A DNA stretch of 64,000 bases from Rhodoblastus sphagnicola. GTDB taxonomy: Bacteria > Pseudomonadota > Alphaproteobacteria > Rhizobiales > Beijerinckiaceae. A program made the position numbers and the translations under genes. Shown here one piece after another: positions 1 to 10,975 of the stretch. The notes below the pieces were generated by a model. It had not been told where the DNA came from and searched no databases. It was given only the letters and a program-made list of their open reading frames with translations. Numbering within the stretch: the stretch's first letter is position 1; each line of letters opens with the position of its first letter. The stretch is taken from the NCBI RefSeq assembly GCF_002937075.1, contig NZ_NHSJ01000126.1:43443-107442 (forward strand), in the 5' to 3' direction.

Positions 1-132
1 AGTATTCAACTCCGTGGTTGCGTATCAGAGGTTGTATTTTTCAATTGACGCAACTAAATTTTTAGATTCTTTTTGAAGGCCAAGAGCGCGGCGGATTCGC
101 CGCGGCCACCCAAAAAACCCGGAGAAAACAAC

Positions 133-1371
133 GTGTCTTTGACGCGAACGGGAAAGTCGTGCGTGATCGTGGTCGAAAACATTCCGGCGCCCGACGACCG
201 CCGCTTGTGGCAGGAGGCGCGGGCGCTGCGTCGCGCCGGACTCGACGTCTCCGTGATCTGCCCGGCCACGCCGGAGCATCCCGCCGCCTTCGAAATCCTC
301 GACGGCGTCGAAATCCATCGCCATCCGTCGCGGGCGCGCGCCCACAGGGGATCGCTGCTCGAATACGCCTGCGCGCTGTTTCATCAGACGCGGCTGCTGT
401 TCAAAATCCAGCGCCGACGCGGCGTCGATGTGATCCAGGCCTGCAACCCGTCCGATCTCATCGTCCTCGCCGCCTTGCCGTTGCTGGCGTTGGGCGCGCG
501 CTTCATTTTCGACCAGCGCGACCTCTGCCCCGAGCTTTACGAAGCCAAGTTCGGCCGGCGCGGTCCGTTCTACTGGCTGCTGCGGGCGCTGGAGCGGCTC
601 ACCTACGCCTGCGCCGACCACGTGGTCACGGCCAACGACGCCTTCCGCGACATCGCGCTGTCGCGCGGGGCCAAGGCGCCGGAGCGCGTCGTCTCCGTCT
701 ACTCCTACCCGGACGCCGCGTTCCCGCGCGGGCGGGCGCCGCAACCGGGGCGCAAGACCCTCGTGCTCGGCTATATCGGCGTGATCGGCGACCAGGACGG
801 CGTCGACAATCTTGTCCGCGCCGTCTCCCATCTCGTCGACGTCCGCCGTTTCAGGGACTTCCACGCCGTGATCGTCGGCGACGGGCCGGCCCTGCCGAGC
901 GTCCGCGCCCTGGCGAAGGCGCTCGACGTCGAGGATTTCATCACCTTCACCGGCTTCCTCGGCGGCGAGGCCCTGGCGGCGCATCTGGCCGCCTTCGACA
1001 TCGGCGTCATCCCCGACCCGCCCAACCCCAGCAACGACAAGATGAGCATGAACAAGGTGTTCGAATATTGCGCGCTCGGCATTCCCGTCGTCGCCTTCCC
1101 GCTGACCGAGACCCGCCGCCTGCTCGGCGACGCCGGGGTTTACGCCCGGGGCGCCGCGCCCCGGCATCTGGCGGAAGCCGCGCTCGTCCTGATGCGCGAC
1201 GCCGGTTTGCGCGAGCGGCGCGCGGAATGCGCCCGCCTGCGGGCGGCCACGGCGTTCGACTGGTCGCGCGAGGCGCGCAAATATGTGGCGGTCTATGGCC
1301 AATGCCTGCGCCTGCCGGAGCCGGCCTTCGACGACCGCCGCAGGGAGGAAGCGCTGATCCCGGACGCATGA
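133..1371 (+). CDS. GT4-family glycosyltransferase
   Basis: Probable GDP- or UDP-sugar-dependent glycosyltransferase of family GT4 (GT-B fold), likely acting in the cytoplasm on a lipid-linked surface polysaccharide precursor. The N-terminal Rossmann half opens with VIVVENIPAPDDRRLWQEA, an acceptor-domain pattern seen in WbuB-like enzymes; FDQRDLCPE lies near residue 127. The C-terminal donor domain has GYIGVIGDQDG and the FEYCALGIPVVAFP block near residue 308, carrying the glutamate of the GT4 EX7E motif. An in-frame TTG exists at 73, but GTG at 133 is preceded by GGAG at 121 with good spacing, so I use it (412 aa). It stands alone here; acceptor and sugar cannot be told. Confidence 0.85.
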   Translation: MSLTRTGKSCVIVVENIPAPDDRRLWQEARALRRAGLDVSVICPATPEHPAAFEILDGVEIHRHPSRARAHRGSLLEYACALFHQTRLLFKIQRRRGVDVIQACNPSDLIVLAALPLLALGARFIFDQRDLCPELYEAKFGRRGPFYWLLRALERLTYACADHVVTANDAFRDIALSRGAKAPERVVSVYSYPDAAFPRGRAPQPGRKTLVLGYIGVIGDQDGVDNLVRAVSHLVDVRRFRDFHAVIVGDGPALPSVRALAKALDVEDFITFTGFLGGEALAAHLAAFDIGVIPDPPNPSNDKMSMNKVFEYCALGIPVVAFPLTETRRLLGDAGVYARGAAPRHLAEAALVLMRDAGLRERRAECARLRAATAFDWSREARKYVAVYGQCLRLPEPAFDDRRREEALIPDA

Positions 1372-1401
1372 CCCCCGTCGCCGCGCGGCGCGGGCGCCGT
1401 A

Positions 1402-2112
1402 TCAGGGCCGCGCCGGCGGGGAGGACTCGTCGCCAGCGACACGCGGCGAACATTCGGGCGTCGGATGAGGCGCCCAGGTGACGAGCGCGGCGCGGCCGGC
1501 GGGCGTCAATCCGTAAAGCCCCCGGGCGATGCGCTCGAACCAGCCGTAGACGTTGCGCAGCAAGATTTTCGCGGCGTCCGGCGCGAGAATTTTGAAATCG
1601 CGCGGCCGAAGCGGCCCTTCGGACAAAGCGCGGGCGATGGCCAGCGCCTGCTGGCGATAGGCGGTCATCTGCGGAACCCGCGTGGACCCGCCGACGACGG
1701 GATCGCCCCTGCGGCGCCGGTGCTCCTCGACAATGCGCGAGCGCCGTTTTGGGTCGCGCCTCGGCGTCCACGGCGCCGGCTCCACCAAAAGCTCGACGCG
1801 GCCATCGGCGGCGACCGCGAGCAGGCCGAATCCGAGCAGGCGGCAAAGCTTTTTCACCCGACTGTCGCCTTCGCGGCCGCGTCCGCGCCGGGAGAGGGCG
1901 ACGGCGAGCCAGACCTCATCGCAGGCGGAAACGCGATCGACGCCTTGCAGCACGAGTTCCAGCGTAAAACTCTGCTTGAGTTCGCCGATCACCACGCGCT
2001 CGGTCGCGTCTTGCGAAACCGCGACGAGATCGCAGCCGCGCACCTCGCCCTTGACCTCAAGGCCGAGGCTTTCCAGATGGCGCTTGATCGGAAGGTAGAG
2101 GTCGGTTTCCAA
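1402..2112 (-). CDS. DUF2161 family PD-(D/E)XK nuclease-fold protein
   Basis: Matches my memory of the DUF2161 family, predicted PD-(D/E)XK-type phosphodiesterases of unknown role. The N-terminus ETDLYLPIKRHLESLGLEVK is followed by GCDLVAV (the Asp) and VIGELKQSF (the ExK), giving the expected acidic-lysine arrangement. The C-terminal third resembles a winged helix (PLRPRDFKILAPDAAKILLR). A longer frame runs upstream to 2238, but TTG at 2112 follows GCGGAG with six-base spacing and places the start exactly where the family begins (236 aa). It converges on the glycosyltransferase. The substrate is unknown; it could be a repair or restriction-like nuclease, but no partner gene is present. Confidence 0.75.
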   Translation of the reverse strand: METDLYLPIKRHLESLGLEVKGEVRGCDLVAVSQDATERVVIGELKQSFTLELVLQGVDRVSACDEVWLAVALSRRGRGREGDSRVKKLCRLLGFGLLAVAADGRVELLVEPAPWTPRRDPKRRSRIVEEHRRRRGDPVVGGSTRVPQMTAYRQQALAIARALSEGPLRPRDFKILAPDAAKILLRNVYGWFERIARGLYGLTPAGRAALVTWAPHPTPECSPRVAGDESSPPARP

Positions 2113-2318
2113 GGTCGGCTCCGCCAGGCAGGATTCTCGAAAGGAGGGCGCCGGTTTTCGGTTGGAAATCCCGCGCCAACAAACAAGCCAAGCCTGAACG
2201 CGTTGAGTCGACGCATTCGTTCTCAGGCGCGCGGCCAAACTGGCGGGGCGTGGTTAACAAAGGCTCAACATCAGTCGCGAATCGCGCCGCCGCGCGCCAA
2301 TGCGCGCGTAAAACGCAA

Positions 2319-2738
2319 TCATTCCCCGATGATTTTGATCAGCGCGCGTTTTCTGCGCCCACCGTCGAATTCGCCGTAAAAAATCTGCTCCCAAGGCCCG
2401 AAGTCGAGCTTGCCATCGGTGATGGCGACCACGACCTCGCGGCCCATCACCTGCCGTTTCATATGGGCGTCGGCATTGTCCTCGCCGGTGCGGTTGTGGC
2501 GATAGCCCGACACCGGCTCATGCGGCGCCAGCTTCTCCAGCCAGACCTCGTAATCGTGATGCAACCCGCTTTCATCGTCGTTGATGAACACACTTGCGGT
2601 AATGTGCATGGCGTTGACCAGACACAGCCCCTCGCGCACGCCCGATTCGCGCAAGGCCTGCTCGACCTGCGGCGTGATGTTGAGGAATCCCCGGCGTCCC
2701 GGCAACTCGAACCACAGTTCCTTGCGAAAGGATTTCAT
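2319..2738 (-). CDS. yjbQ: YjbQ / UPF0047 family protein
   Basis: A 139-residue protein matching the YjbQ/UPF0047 family in length and motifs. The family is annotated as secondary thiamine-phosphate synthase because E. coli YjbQ weakly substitutes for ThiE; the true role is unsettled. Visible motifs are [19 protein letters not shown], the conserved [19 protein letters not shown] block with several possible metal-binding His and Asp residues, and the C-terminal [13 protein letters not shown] signature. It is probably cytoplasmic, as no signal peptide or membrane segment is visible. It is transcribed alone, divergent from the small gene at 2874. Confidence 0.88.
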   Translation of the reverse strand: MKSFRKELWFELPGRRGFLNITPQVEQALRESGVREGLCLVNAMHITASVFINDDESGLHHDYEVWLEKLAPHEPVSGYRHNRTGEDNADAHMKRQVMGREVVVAITDGKLDFGPWEQIFYGEFDGGRRKRALIKIIGE

Positions 2739-2873
2739 CGGCGCGATCCTTTTTTTGCGATCATAGCGGACAGGGGAGGGGGATCAAGCGCGGCGCCTCC
2801 CCCATTTGGGGGATGCGGGATCGGTTGGCGCCATGCTTCGTTACCAAAAAATTCCAATGGAGCAAGGAAAGCC

Positions 2874-3149
2874 ATGCGCGCCCCCGAACAACCGGAGTTC
2901 GACTGTAACCGCGCGGAGTCCGGGAAGTACATGGTCTGTATAGGAGGCTATCCCCGCGTGATCGTGGACAGTTTCGCGGAGGCCGCCGCGCAGGCCAGCG
3001 AGATGTCGTGGCGCCACCCGGACGGCGATTTCACCGTTTATGAAATAGAGACAGGGATTCACTTCGACCTGCCGTGCGGTTCGCGACTCGATGACGGTTA
3101 CATGGCGCTGCTGCGGCTTCTCGCCGACGACACCCAGCGGATGGGGTGA
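2874..3149 (+). CDS. small hypothetical protein
   Basis: A 91-residue acidic protein with no family I recognise. The start at 2874 is supported by AAGGAAA just upstream. It contains KYMVCIGGYPRVIVDSFAEA and YEIETGIHFDLP, reading like a compact alpha/beta domain, with no signal peptide or membrane segment. Codon use (G/C in third positions) matches neighbouring genes, which supports coding over the overlapping minus-strand frame. It lies between yjbQ (divergent) and the str-operon promoter. Function unknown. Confidence 0.55.
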   Translation: MRAPEQPEFDCNRAESGKYMVCIGGYPRVIVDSFAEAAAQASEMSWRHPDGDFTVYEIETGIHFDLPCGSRLDDGYMALLRLLADDTQRMG

Positions 3150-3279
3150 GTCCAGCGCCAGTACGGGAATCGGATCGCTTTGTTTTCGCAGCCAATTCAT
3201 CGAGAGCCGCCCGCGGCTTTTCGTGCGTCGCGCCGGGCGCGGAAACAGAGGTAAAATGCGGCCATCGCGCAAAAATCAT

Positions 3280-3308
3280 TTGACCTTTGCGACTCTGCCG
3301 CCTATACG
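3280..3308 (+). promoter_or_regulatory. sigma-70 promoter of the str operon
   Basis: TTGACC at 3280-3285 and TATACG at 3303-3308 are separated by exactly 17 bases, a near-consensus housekeeping promoter for the ribosomal operon downstream. Transcription would begin near 3315, leaving about 310 bases of leader before rpsL. Confidence 0.75.
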
Positions 3309-3624
3309 ACGGCCACTCAGGCAGGCCGTAGACGGGCATGTCTCTGGCGCCGCGCTGGAGACCCAGGCAGTCTAAACGCTGTCGACCAGCTATTCGACTG
3401 AAAGAGTCATTCGACCTCGCGGAGCGAAAGTTTCGTCATGGTCGTCCATCGACACGACTGGCGCGCATCCTGCGTTGGTCCTCTGTCTGTGAAAGCGCCG
3501 GAGGCCGATCATGGCCGATGGCGCTTATACGTTTCGCTATTGGCCAAAAGCCTGTCGCGGGGCGGGGCGAAGCGCAAGCTTCGTTCGACGTCATTATTCA
3601 ACATTTCGTCCGGAAAGGCGAAGG
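3309..3624 (+). other. long untranslated leader before rpsL
   Basis: About 315 bases separate the predicted promoter from rpsL without a convincing gene. Short open frames here (one starting at 3438, others joining rpsL in frame) have no plausible start or product. The length is enough for a structured regulatory leader, but I could not identify a known riboswitch or ribosomal-protein leader motif. The rpsL ribosome-binding site (GGAAAGGCGAAGG) ends the region. Confidence 0.45.
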
Positions 3625-3996
3625 ATGCCCACAATTTCCCAGTTGATCCGCAAACCGCGGCAACCAAAAACCTATCGCGAAAAAGCCCGCCATCTGCAGG
3701 CCTCGCCGCAGAAGCGCGGCGTGTGCACCCGCGTCTACACCACCACGCCGAAGAAGCCGAACTCGGCGCTGCGCAAGGTGGCCAAGGTTCGCCTGACCAA
3801 CGGCTTCGAAGTCATCGGTTACATTCCCGGTGAAGGCCACAACCTGCAGGAACATTCCGTGGTGATGATCCGCGGCGGCCGCGTCAAGGATTTGCCCGGC
3901 GTGCGCTATCACATCCTGCGCGGCGTGCTCGACACCCAGGGCGTCAAGGACCGCAAGCAGCGTCGTTCGAAGTACGGCGCGAAGCGTCCGAAGTAA
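3625..3996 (+). CDS. rpsL: 30S ribosomal protein S12
   Basis: Ribosomal protein S12, a component of the 30S decoding centre. It is 123 residues, the usual length, with the invariant blocks [18 protein letters not shown] and [13 protein letters not shown] plus the [14 protein letters not shown] tail. Lys in TTPKKPNS and in [12 protein letters not shown], the positions whose substitution classically gives streptomycin resistance, are wild type. The start is fixed by GGAAAGGCGAAGG just upstream. First gene of the str operon; rpsG follows after 15 bases. The usual upstream neighbours in many bacteria, rpoB and rpoC, are not next to it here. Confidence 0.98.
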   Translation: MPTISQLIRKPRQPKTYREKARHLQASPQKRGVCTRVYTTTPKKPNSALRKVAKVRLTNGFEVIGYIPGEGHNLQEHSVVMIRGGRVKDLPGVRYHILRGVLDTQGVKDRKQRRSKYGAKRPK

Positions 3997-4482
<486 letters not shown>

Positions 4483-4506
4483 AGCCAAGTTTTAGGGAAC
4501 TCGACA

Positions 4507-6582
<2,076 letters not shown>

Positions 6583-6617
6583 ACCGCTTGACTTAGGAAC
6601 AGACAAGGAGTCCGGCC

Positions 6618-7808
6618 ATGGCCAAGGAAAAATTTTCGCGTAACAAGCCGCATTGCAACATCGGCACCATCGGTCACGTCGATCACGGCAAGACCTCGCT
6701 GACGGCGGCTATCACCAAGATCCTCGCCGAAACCGGCGGCGCGACCTTCACCGCCTACGACCAAATCGACAAGGCGCCGGAAGAAAAGGCCCGCGGCATC
6801 ACCATTTCGACGGCGCACGTCGAATATGAGACCGCCAACCGCCATTACGCGCACGTCGATTGCCCCGGCCACGCCGACTATGTGAAGAACATGATCACCG
6901 GCGCGGCGCAGATGGACGGCGCCATTCTGGTGGTGTCGGCCGCCGACGGCCCGATGCCGCAGACCCGCGAGCACATCCTGCTCGCCCGTCAGGTCGGCGT
7001 GCCCGCGCTCGTCGTTTACCTGAACAAGGTCGATCTGGTTGACGATCCGGAACTGCTCGAACTGGTCGAGATGGAAGTCCGCGAACTGCTGTGCAAGTAC
7101 GACTTCCCCGGCGACGACATTCCGATCACCAAGGGTTCCGCCAAGGTGGCGCTGGACAATGGCGACAAGACCATCGGCCATGATTCGATCCTGGCGCTGA
7201 TGAAGACGGTCGACGAGTACATCCCGCAGCCGGAGCGTCCGGTTGACCAGCCCTTCCTGATGCCGGTCGAGGACGTGTTCTCGATCTCCGGTCGCGGCAC
7301 GGTGGTGACCGGTCGCGTCGAGCGCGGCGTGGTCAAGGTCGGCGAGGAAGTCGAGATCGTCGGCCTGAAGGCGACGGTGAAGACGGTCGTGACCGGCGTG
7401 GAAATGTTCCGCAAGCTGCTGGACCAGGGCCAGGCCGGCGACAACGTCGGCTGCCTGCTGCGCGGCACCAAGCGCGAGGACGTGGAGCGCGGCCAGGTGC
7501 TGTGCAAGCCCGGCTCCGTCAAGCCGCACACCAAGTTCAAGGCCGAGGCGTACATCCTGACCAAGGAAGAGGGCGGTCGTCACACCCCGTTCTTCACCAA
7601 CTATCGTCCGCAGTTCTACTTCCGCACCACGGACGTGACGGGCATCGTGACCCTGCCGGAAGGCACGGAAATGGTGATGCCGGGCGACAACATCACGGTC
7701 GATGTTGCGCTGATCGTTCCGATCGCGATGGAAGAGAAGCTGCGCTTCGCCATCCGCGAAGGCGGCCGCACCGTCGGCGCGGGCGTGGTTGCGTCCATCA
7801 TTGAATGA
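6618..7808 (+). CDS. tuf: translation elongation factor Tu
   Basis: EF-Tu, which delivers aminoacyl-tRNA to the ribosome as a GTP complex. The protein is 396 residues, the alphaproteobacterial length. Motifs are [16 protein letters not shown] (P-loop), [13 protein letters not shown] (switch II) and NKVDLVDD; domains 2 and 3 carry [12 protein letters not shown] and [19 protein letters not shown]. It closes the str operon and is followed by a strong terminator, so the S10 operon, which continues after tuf in many alphaproteobacteria, is not attached here. Many alphaproteobacteria carry two tuf copies; whether this genome does cannot be seen. Confidence 0.98.
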   Translation: MAKEKFSRNKPHCNIGTIGHVDHGKTSLTAAITKILAETGGATFTAYDQIDKAPEEKARGITISTAHVEYETANRHYAHVDCPGHADYVKNMITGAAQMDGAILVVSAADGPMPQTREHILLARQVGVPALVVYLNKVDLVDDPELLELVEMEVRELLCKYDFPGDDIPITKGSAKVALDNGDKTIGHDSILALMKTVDEYIPQPERPVDQPFLMPVEDVFSISGRGTVVTGRVERGVVKVGEEVEIVGLKATVKTVVTGVEMFRKLLDQGQAGDNVGCLLRGTKREDVERGQVLCKPGSVKPHTKFKAEAYILTKEEGGRHTPFFTNYRPQFYFRTTDVTGIVTLPEGTEMVMPGDNITVDVALIVPIAMEEKLRFAIREGGRTVGAGVVASIIE

Positions 7809-7834
7809 TGGACCGGAACGGACAAAAGTTTGAG

Positions 7835-7863
7835 GGGGAGCCGCGAGGCTCCCCTTTTTCTTT
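7835..7863 (+). terminator. intrinsic terminator after tuf
   Basis: An 8-bp GC-rich stem (GGGGAGCC/GGCTCCCC) with a GCGA tetraloop at 7843-7846, followed by a T-rich run beginning TTTTTC. This is a textbook rho-independent terminator ending the str operon 26 bases after the tuf stop codon. Confidence 0.92.
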
Positions 7864-7878
7864 GGCGACGAGGCGGCC

Positions 7879-8397
7879 ATGGCCGAACCCAAGCTGATCA
7901 TCCTGTCCGGCCTGCCCGGCGTCGGCAAATCGACGCTCGCGCGGGCGTTGGCGCTTGAACTTGGCGCGCTCTGGCTGCGCATCGATTCGATTGAGCAGGG
8001 CATTCGCGATTCGGGCGTGGCGAAGGGATCGCTCGATGACGCCGGCTATCGCGCCGCCCAGGCGATCGCCGCCGACAATCTGGGCCTTGGGCATATCGTC
8101 ATCGCGGATTGCGTCAATCCGTGGGAGATCACGCGCGACGCATGGCGCGCCGTGGGCGTAGGGGCAGGGGTTCCCGTCGTCGAATTCGAACTGGTCTGCT
8201 CCGACCGGGAGGAGCATCGCGCGCGCGTCGAAAGCCGAACGGTCGCCATCGCGAATTTAACGCCGCCGAGTTGGGAGGAGGTTCTGGCGCGGGATTACCG
8301 CCCCTGGCGCCGCGCGCCGGTCCGGATCGACACCGCCGGCAAAAGCGTTGGCGAATGCTTGAAATTGATGTGTTCGGCGCTGGGGACGGCTCCATGA
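7879..8397 (+). CDS. AAA_33-type P-loop kinase/ATPase
   Basis: A 172-residue P-loop protein with Walker A GLPGVGKST at residues 12-20, then LWLRIDSIEQGIRDSG and HIVIADCVNPWEITRDAW, resembling the AAA_33 group of small-molecule or nucleotide kinases (gluconate-kinase, Zeta-toxin and chloramphenicol-phosphotransferase relatives). The substrate cannot be assigned. ATG at 7879 lies just after the str terminator, so it probably has its own weak promoter or depends on readthrough. The region between tuf and tRNA-Trp is otherwise empty. No antitoxin-like partner lies beside it, which argues against a Zeta-type toxin. Confidence 0.75.
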   Translation: MAEPKLIILSGLPGVGKSTLARALALELGALWLRIDSIEQGIRDSGVAKGSLDDAGYRAAQAIAADNLGLGHIVIADCVNPWEITRDAWRAVGVGAGVPVVEFELVCSDREEHRARVESRTVAIANLTPPSWEEVLARDYRPWRRAPVRIDTAGKSVGECLKLMCSALGTAP

Positions 8398-8459
8398 CAT
8401 TTCGTGGCGCGCGCCCGTCCGAAGTTTGTGTTTTTCTTCGGTTCAAGCGCCGCGCGGGC

Positions 8460-8488
8460 TTGCGTTACGCCGGTCATTGCGATTAGAA
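8460..8488 (+). promoter_or_regulatory. probable promoter of tRNA-Trp
   Basis: TTGCGT (8460-8465) and TTAGAA (8483-8488) are separated by 17 bases and lie about 20 bases before the tRNA 5' end. The -10 box is imperfect, so this is a candidate only. Confidence 0.45.
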
Positions 8489-8508
8489 GATCAAACGCTT
8501 CGGCGTAC

Positions 8509-8584
8509 AGGAGTGTAGCTCAGTTGGTAGAGCACCGGTCTCCAAAACCGGGTGTCGTCGGTTCGAGCCCGGCCACTCCTGCCA
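8509..8584 (+). tRNA. tRNA-Trp (CCA)
   Basis: Full cloverleaf: acceptor stem AGGAGTG/CACTCCT, D-arm GCTCAGTTGGTAGAGC, anticodon stem CCGGT/ACCGG with loop CTCCAAA giving anticodon CCA at 8542-8544, and T-arm with GGTTCGAGCCC. The 3' CCA is encoded. In many proteobacteria tRNA-Trp precedes secE-nusG; those genes do not follow here. Confidence 0.97.
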
Positions 8585-8923
8585 GAAATTCAAAGATTTA
8601 GGCGATCCACCGCGATCCCGCTCCAAAGCGAGGTCATTAGTGGGGGAACAGAAAGAGGCGGGTAACGGCCCTTTTTCGCCCCCGGATGTCCATCACGCCG
8701 ATTTCGGAGACAAATGGGCGGCTGACGTCACGTGTAGTCCGTCGTGAGTTTGGGCGGAATGGGGCGGCGGGCGATTCGCGCACATGACATACGCCCGCTC
8801 TTTGCGAGTTTCGGAAAATCCCGCGGTTAGAATGGTCGATAACTCTCGGCTCAATCTTGGCGCCAGCGACTTACGCTTACGCCTCAAGGCTCTCAAATCA
8901 TCTGCAAGTCATTGAAATTGTTA
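8585..8923. other. intergenic region between two tRNA genes
   Basis: About 340 bases with no convincing gene. A 67-codon minus-strand frame at 8693-8896 has no ribosome-binding site or recognisable product. The stretch serves as the 3' flank of both convergent tRNA genes. I see no clear terminator or known RNA. Confidence 0.4.
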
Positions 8924-8999
8924 TGGTGCTCCCTAGGGGACTCGAACCCCTGTTTTCGCCGTGAGAGGGCGACGTCCTGGACCGCTAGACGAAGGGAGC
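8924..8999 (-). tRNA. tRNA-Glu (CTC)
   Basis: Read on the minus strand: acceptor stem GCTCCCT/AGGGAGC, anticodon stem TCGCC/GGCGA, loop CTCTCAC giving anticodon CTC (plus-strand positions 8965-8963), T-arm GGGGTTCGAGTCCCC, and encoded CCA at 8926-8924. It reads GAG codons and converges on tRNA-Trp. Confidence 0.97.
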
Positions 9000-9010
9000 A
9001 ACGTTGGGTC

Positions 9011-9039
9011 TCTATAGCGATATCTAATTCGCTTCGCAA
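9011..9039 (-). promoter_or_regulatory. promoter of tRNA-Glu
   Basis: On the minus strand TTGCGA (9039-9034) and TATAGA (9016-9011) are spaced 17 bases apart, placing the transcription start only a few bases before the mature tRNA-Glu 5' end at 8999. Good spacing and position make this credible. Confidence 0.65.
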
Positions 9040-9237
9040 GCCGGCAAGAGCGCAAAGCTTGTGGATGCCGTCCGGATCGTCCTTGCCGAAGGAAAACGCC
9101 GCGCTGAAAGCGGAACTGGCGGGGGCGCGGGCGAAAGCCTCGCGATCGCCGGCCGATATTCGGAGAGGGGGAGAGAAAAGGGCTGAGCTTGGAGCCCGGC
9201 TTTTGACGCCGCCGCGATCGGCTGCTATCGACCGGGC

Positions 9238-10122
9238 ATGATCCTCAATGCCAATGACAGGGCGAGAAAAATCCTCGTCGCCGACCGCGAATTCCTGGCG
9301 CGTGGGTTGAAGCCGACCTTGTTCGGCGATCTGTTCCACAATTCCATGCGGGCGTCCTGGCCCGTCTTCTTCGCCGGTTTCGCCGTCTATTTCCTGACGA
9401 TGAACCTAGCCTTCGCCACGCTGTTTCATCTCGGCGGCGACTGCATCGCCAATGCGCGGCCCGGCTCTTTCCTCGACAAATTCTTCTTTTCCGTCGAGAC
9501 GCTGGCGACCGTCGGCTATGGCGACATGCACCCGGGCGACGTTTACGCCCATGTCATCGTCACCGTCGAAATTTTTACCGGCCTTTCGACGCTGGCCGTC
9601 TTCACTGGCCTGATCTTCGCCCGATTCGCCCGGCCGCGCGCCCGCGTGCTGTTCGCCCATGCGCTGGTGTTCGGCCCGCACAACGGCCAGACCACGCTGA
9701 TGGCGCGGCTCGCCAACGCCCGCCACAGCGCGGTGATGGAAGCGGAGGCCGAACTGTGGTTCATCTTCGCGGAAGACACTGCGGAGGGGAAGCGCTACGT
9801 CCGGTTTCGCCAGTTGACGCTGACGCAATGGCGCAACCCGATTTTCGTCCTGTCCTGGACGCTGTTTCATCCGATCGACGAAGCCAGCCCGCTGCATGGG
9901 TTTTCCGAGGCCGATTTGCTGGCGATGGACGCGCGATTCCTGCTGATCTTCAACGGCCTCGACGAAGTGTCGGGACATCGGCTCAATGTGCGCCGCGCCT
10001 ATGGCGGCGCCGATCTGCGTTTCGGTCACGTGTTCGCCGACATCGCCACGCCCTCGGCCGAGGAGGGGGCGCCGGTGGAAATCGACTATCGCAAGATCCA
10101 CGACACCGAACCGTTCGGGTGA
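9238..10122 (+). CDS. inward-rectifier K+ channel (KirBac type)
   Basis: Potassium channel of the prokaryotic Kir family, 294 residues. A short N-terminal amphipathic region (NDRARKILVADREFLARG) precedes TM1 (about residues 38-63, PVFFAGFAVYFLTMNLAFA), the pore helix and the K+ selectivity filter TVGYGD at 91-96, then TM2 (about 105-130). The C-terminal half is the cytoplasmic immunoglobulin-like Kir domain (ARVLFAHALVFGPHNGQTTL, NPIFVLSWTLFHPID). It acts in the inner membrane as a tetramer passing K+. ATG at 9238 is chosen for the canonical N-terminus. It converges on an ABC ATPase gene; no regulatory partner is adjacent. Confidence 0.93.
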   Translation: MILNANDRARKILVADREFLARGLKPTLFGDLFHNSMRASWPVFFAGFAVYFLTMNLAFATLFHLGGDCIANARPGSFLDKFFFSVETLATVGYGDMHPGDVYAHVIVTVEIFTGLSTLAVFTGLIFARFARPRARVLFAHALVFGPHNGQTTLMARLANARHSAVMEAEAELWFIFAEDTAEGKRYVRFRQLTLTQWRNPIFVLSWTLFHPIDEASPLHGFSEADLLAMDARFLLIFNGLDEVSGHRLNVRRAYGGADLRFGHVFADIATPSAEEGAPVEIDYRKIHDTEPFG

Positions 10123-10159
10123 TTCGGCGCGCTGTCTCCTCGCGGGGGCCGGACCGCCG

Positions 10160-10903
10160 TCAATGCAGGATGCGTTGCAGGAACGCCTTGGCCCGCTCAT
10201 GCCTGGGCGCGCCGAAAAAAGCCTCCGGCGCGGCGATTTCGACGATCTGACCCTGATCGAGAAACACCACGCGGTCGGCGACCTGTCGCGCGAACCCCAT
10301 TTCGTGCGTCACCGCCAGCATGGTCATGCCTTCGCGCGCCAGCTCCACCATGCAGTCCAGCACCTCCTGCACCATTTCCGGGTCGAGCGCGGAGGTCGGC
10401 TCGTCGAACAGCATGATCTTCGGCTTCATGCACAAAGCGCGGGCGATGGCGACGCGCTGCTGCTGGCCGCCCGAAAGCTGGCTCGGATATTTGTCGGCGT
10501 GTTCGACGATGCGCACGCGTTCGAGATAGGTCAGCGCGAGGTCGCGCGCCTCGGCCTTCGGCGTCTTGCGCACGTTGAGCGGGGCCAGCGTGCAATTGTC
10601 CAGCACGGACAGATGCGGGAACAGGTTGAACTGCTGGAACACCATGCCGACCTCGCGCCGCACCTCCTCGATGGATTTGACGTCGTCGGTCAGTTCCACG
10701 CCGTCGATCACGATTTTTCCCGCCTGATGGCTTTCCAGCCGGTTGAGGCAGCGGATCAGCGTCGATTTGCCCGAACCGGAGGGGCCGCACAAAACCAGCT
10801 TCTCGCCGGGCGCGACCTCAAGATCGATGTCGCGCAGGGCATGGTAGGCGCCATACCATTTGTTCACGCCCACCATGCGAATCGCTTTTTCGGGTTGCGT
10901 CAT
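10160..10903 (-). CDS. polar amino-acid ABC transporter ATPase (GlnQ/AapP-like)
   Basis: ATP-binding subunit of a polar amino-acid uptake system (GlnQ/AapP type), 247 residues. Walker [10 protein letters not shown] at 40-48, Q-loop [16 protein letters not shown], signature LSGGQQQR near 150, Walker [13 protein letters not shown] near 170 and the switch His in AVTHEMGFA are all intact. The start [18 protein letters not shown] is typical of AapP; the frame continues upstream to 11266 but overlaps the divergent epimerase gene. It is an orphan: no permease or binding-protein gene is adjacent, so it must either serve a transporter encoded elsewhere or be shared between several. Confidence 0.92.
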   Translation of the reverse strand: MTQPEKAIRMVGVNKWYGAYHALRDIDLEVAPGEKLVLCGPSGSGKSTLIRCLNRLESHQAGKIVIDGVELTDDVKSIEEVRREVGMVFQQFNLFPHLSVLDNCTLAPLNVRKTPKAEARDLALTYLERVRIVEHADKYPSQLSGGQQQRVAIARALCMKPKIMLFDEPTSALDPEMVQEVLDCMVELAREGMTMLAVTHEMGFARQVADRVVFLDQGQIVEIAAPEAFFGAPRHERAKAFLQRILH

Positions 10904-10975
10904 GCCGAACTCCAAGCTCACAACCAGCCTAAAGCAATTCGCCCGCCCGCGCCAAGGCGCCGGGGCCGCGCGGCG

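Noticed and set aside
7879..8397. Zeta-toxin-type toxin-antitoxin system
   Set aside because: The P-loop protein resembles the fold but no antitoxin-sized gene adjoins it.
8912..9241. 109-codon plus-strand frame after tRNA-Trp
   Set aside because: It runs through the tRNA-Glu gene antisense and has no start signal.
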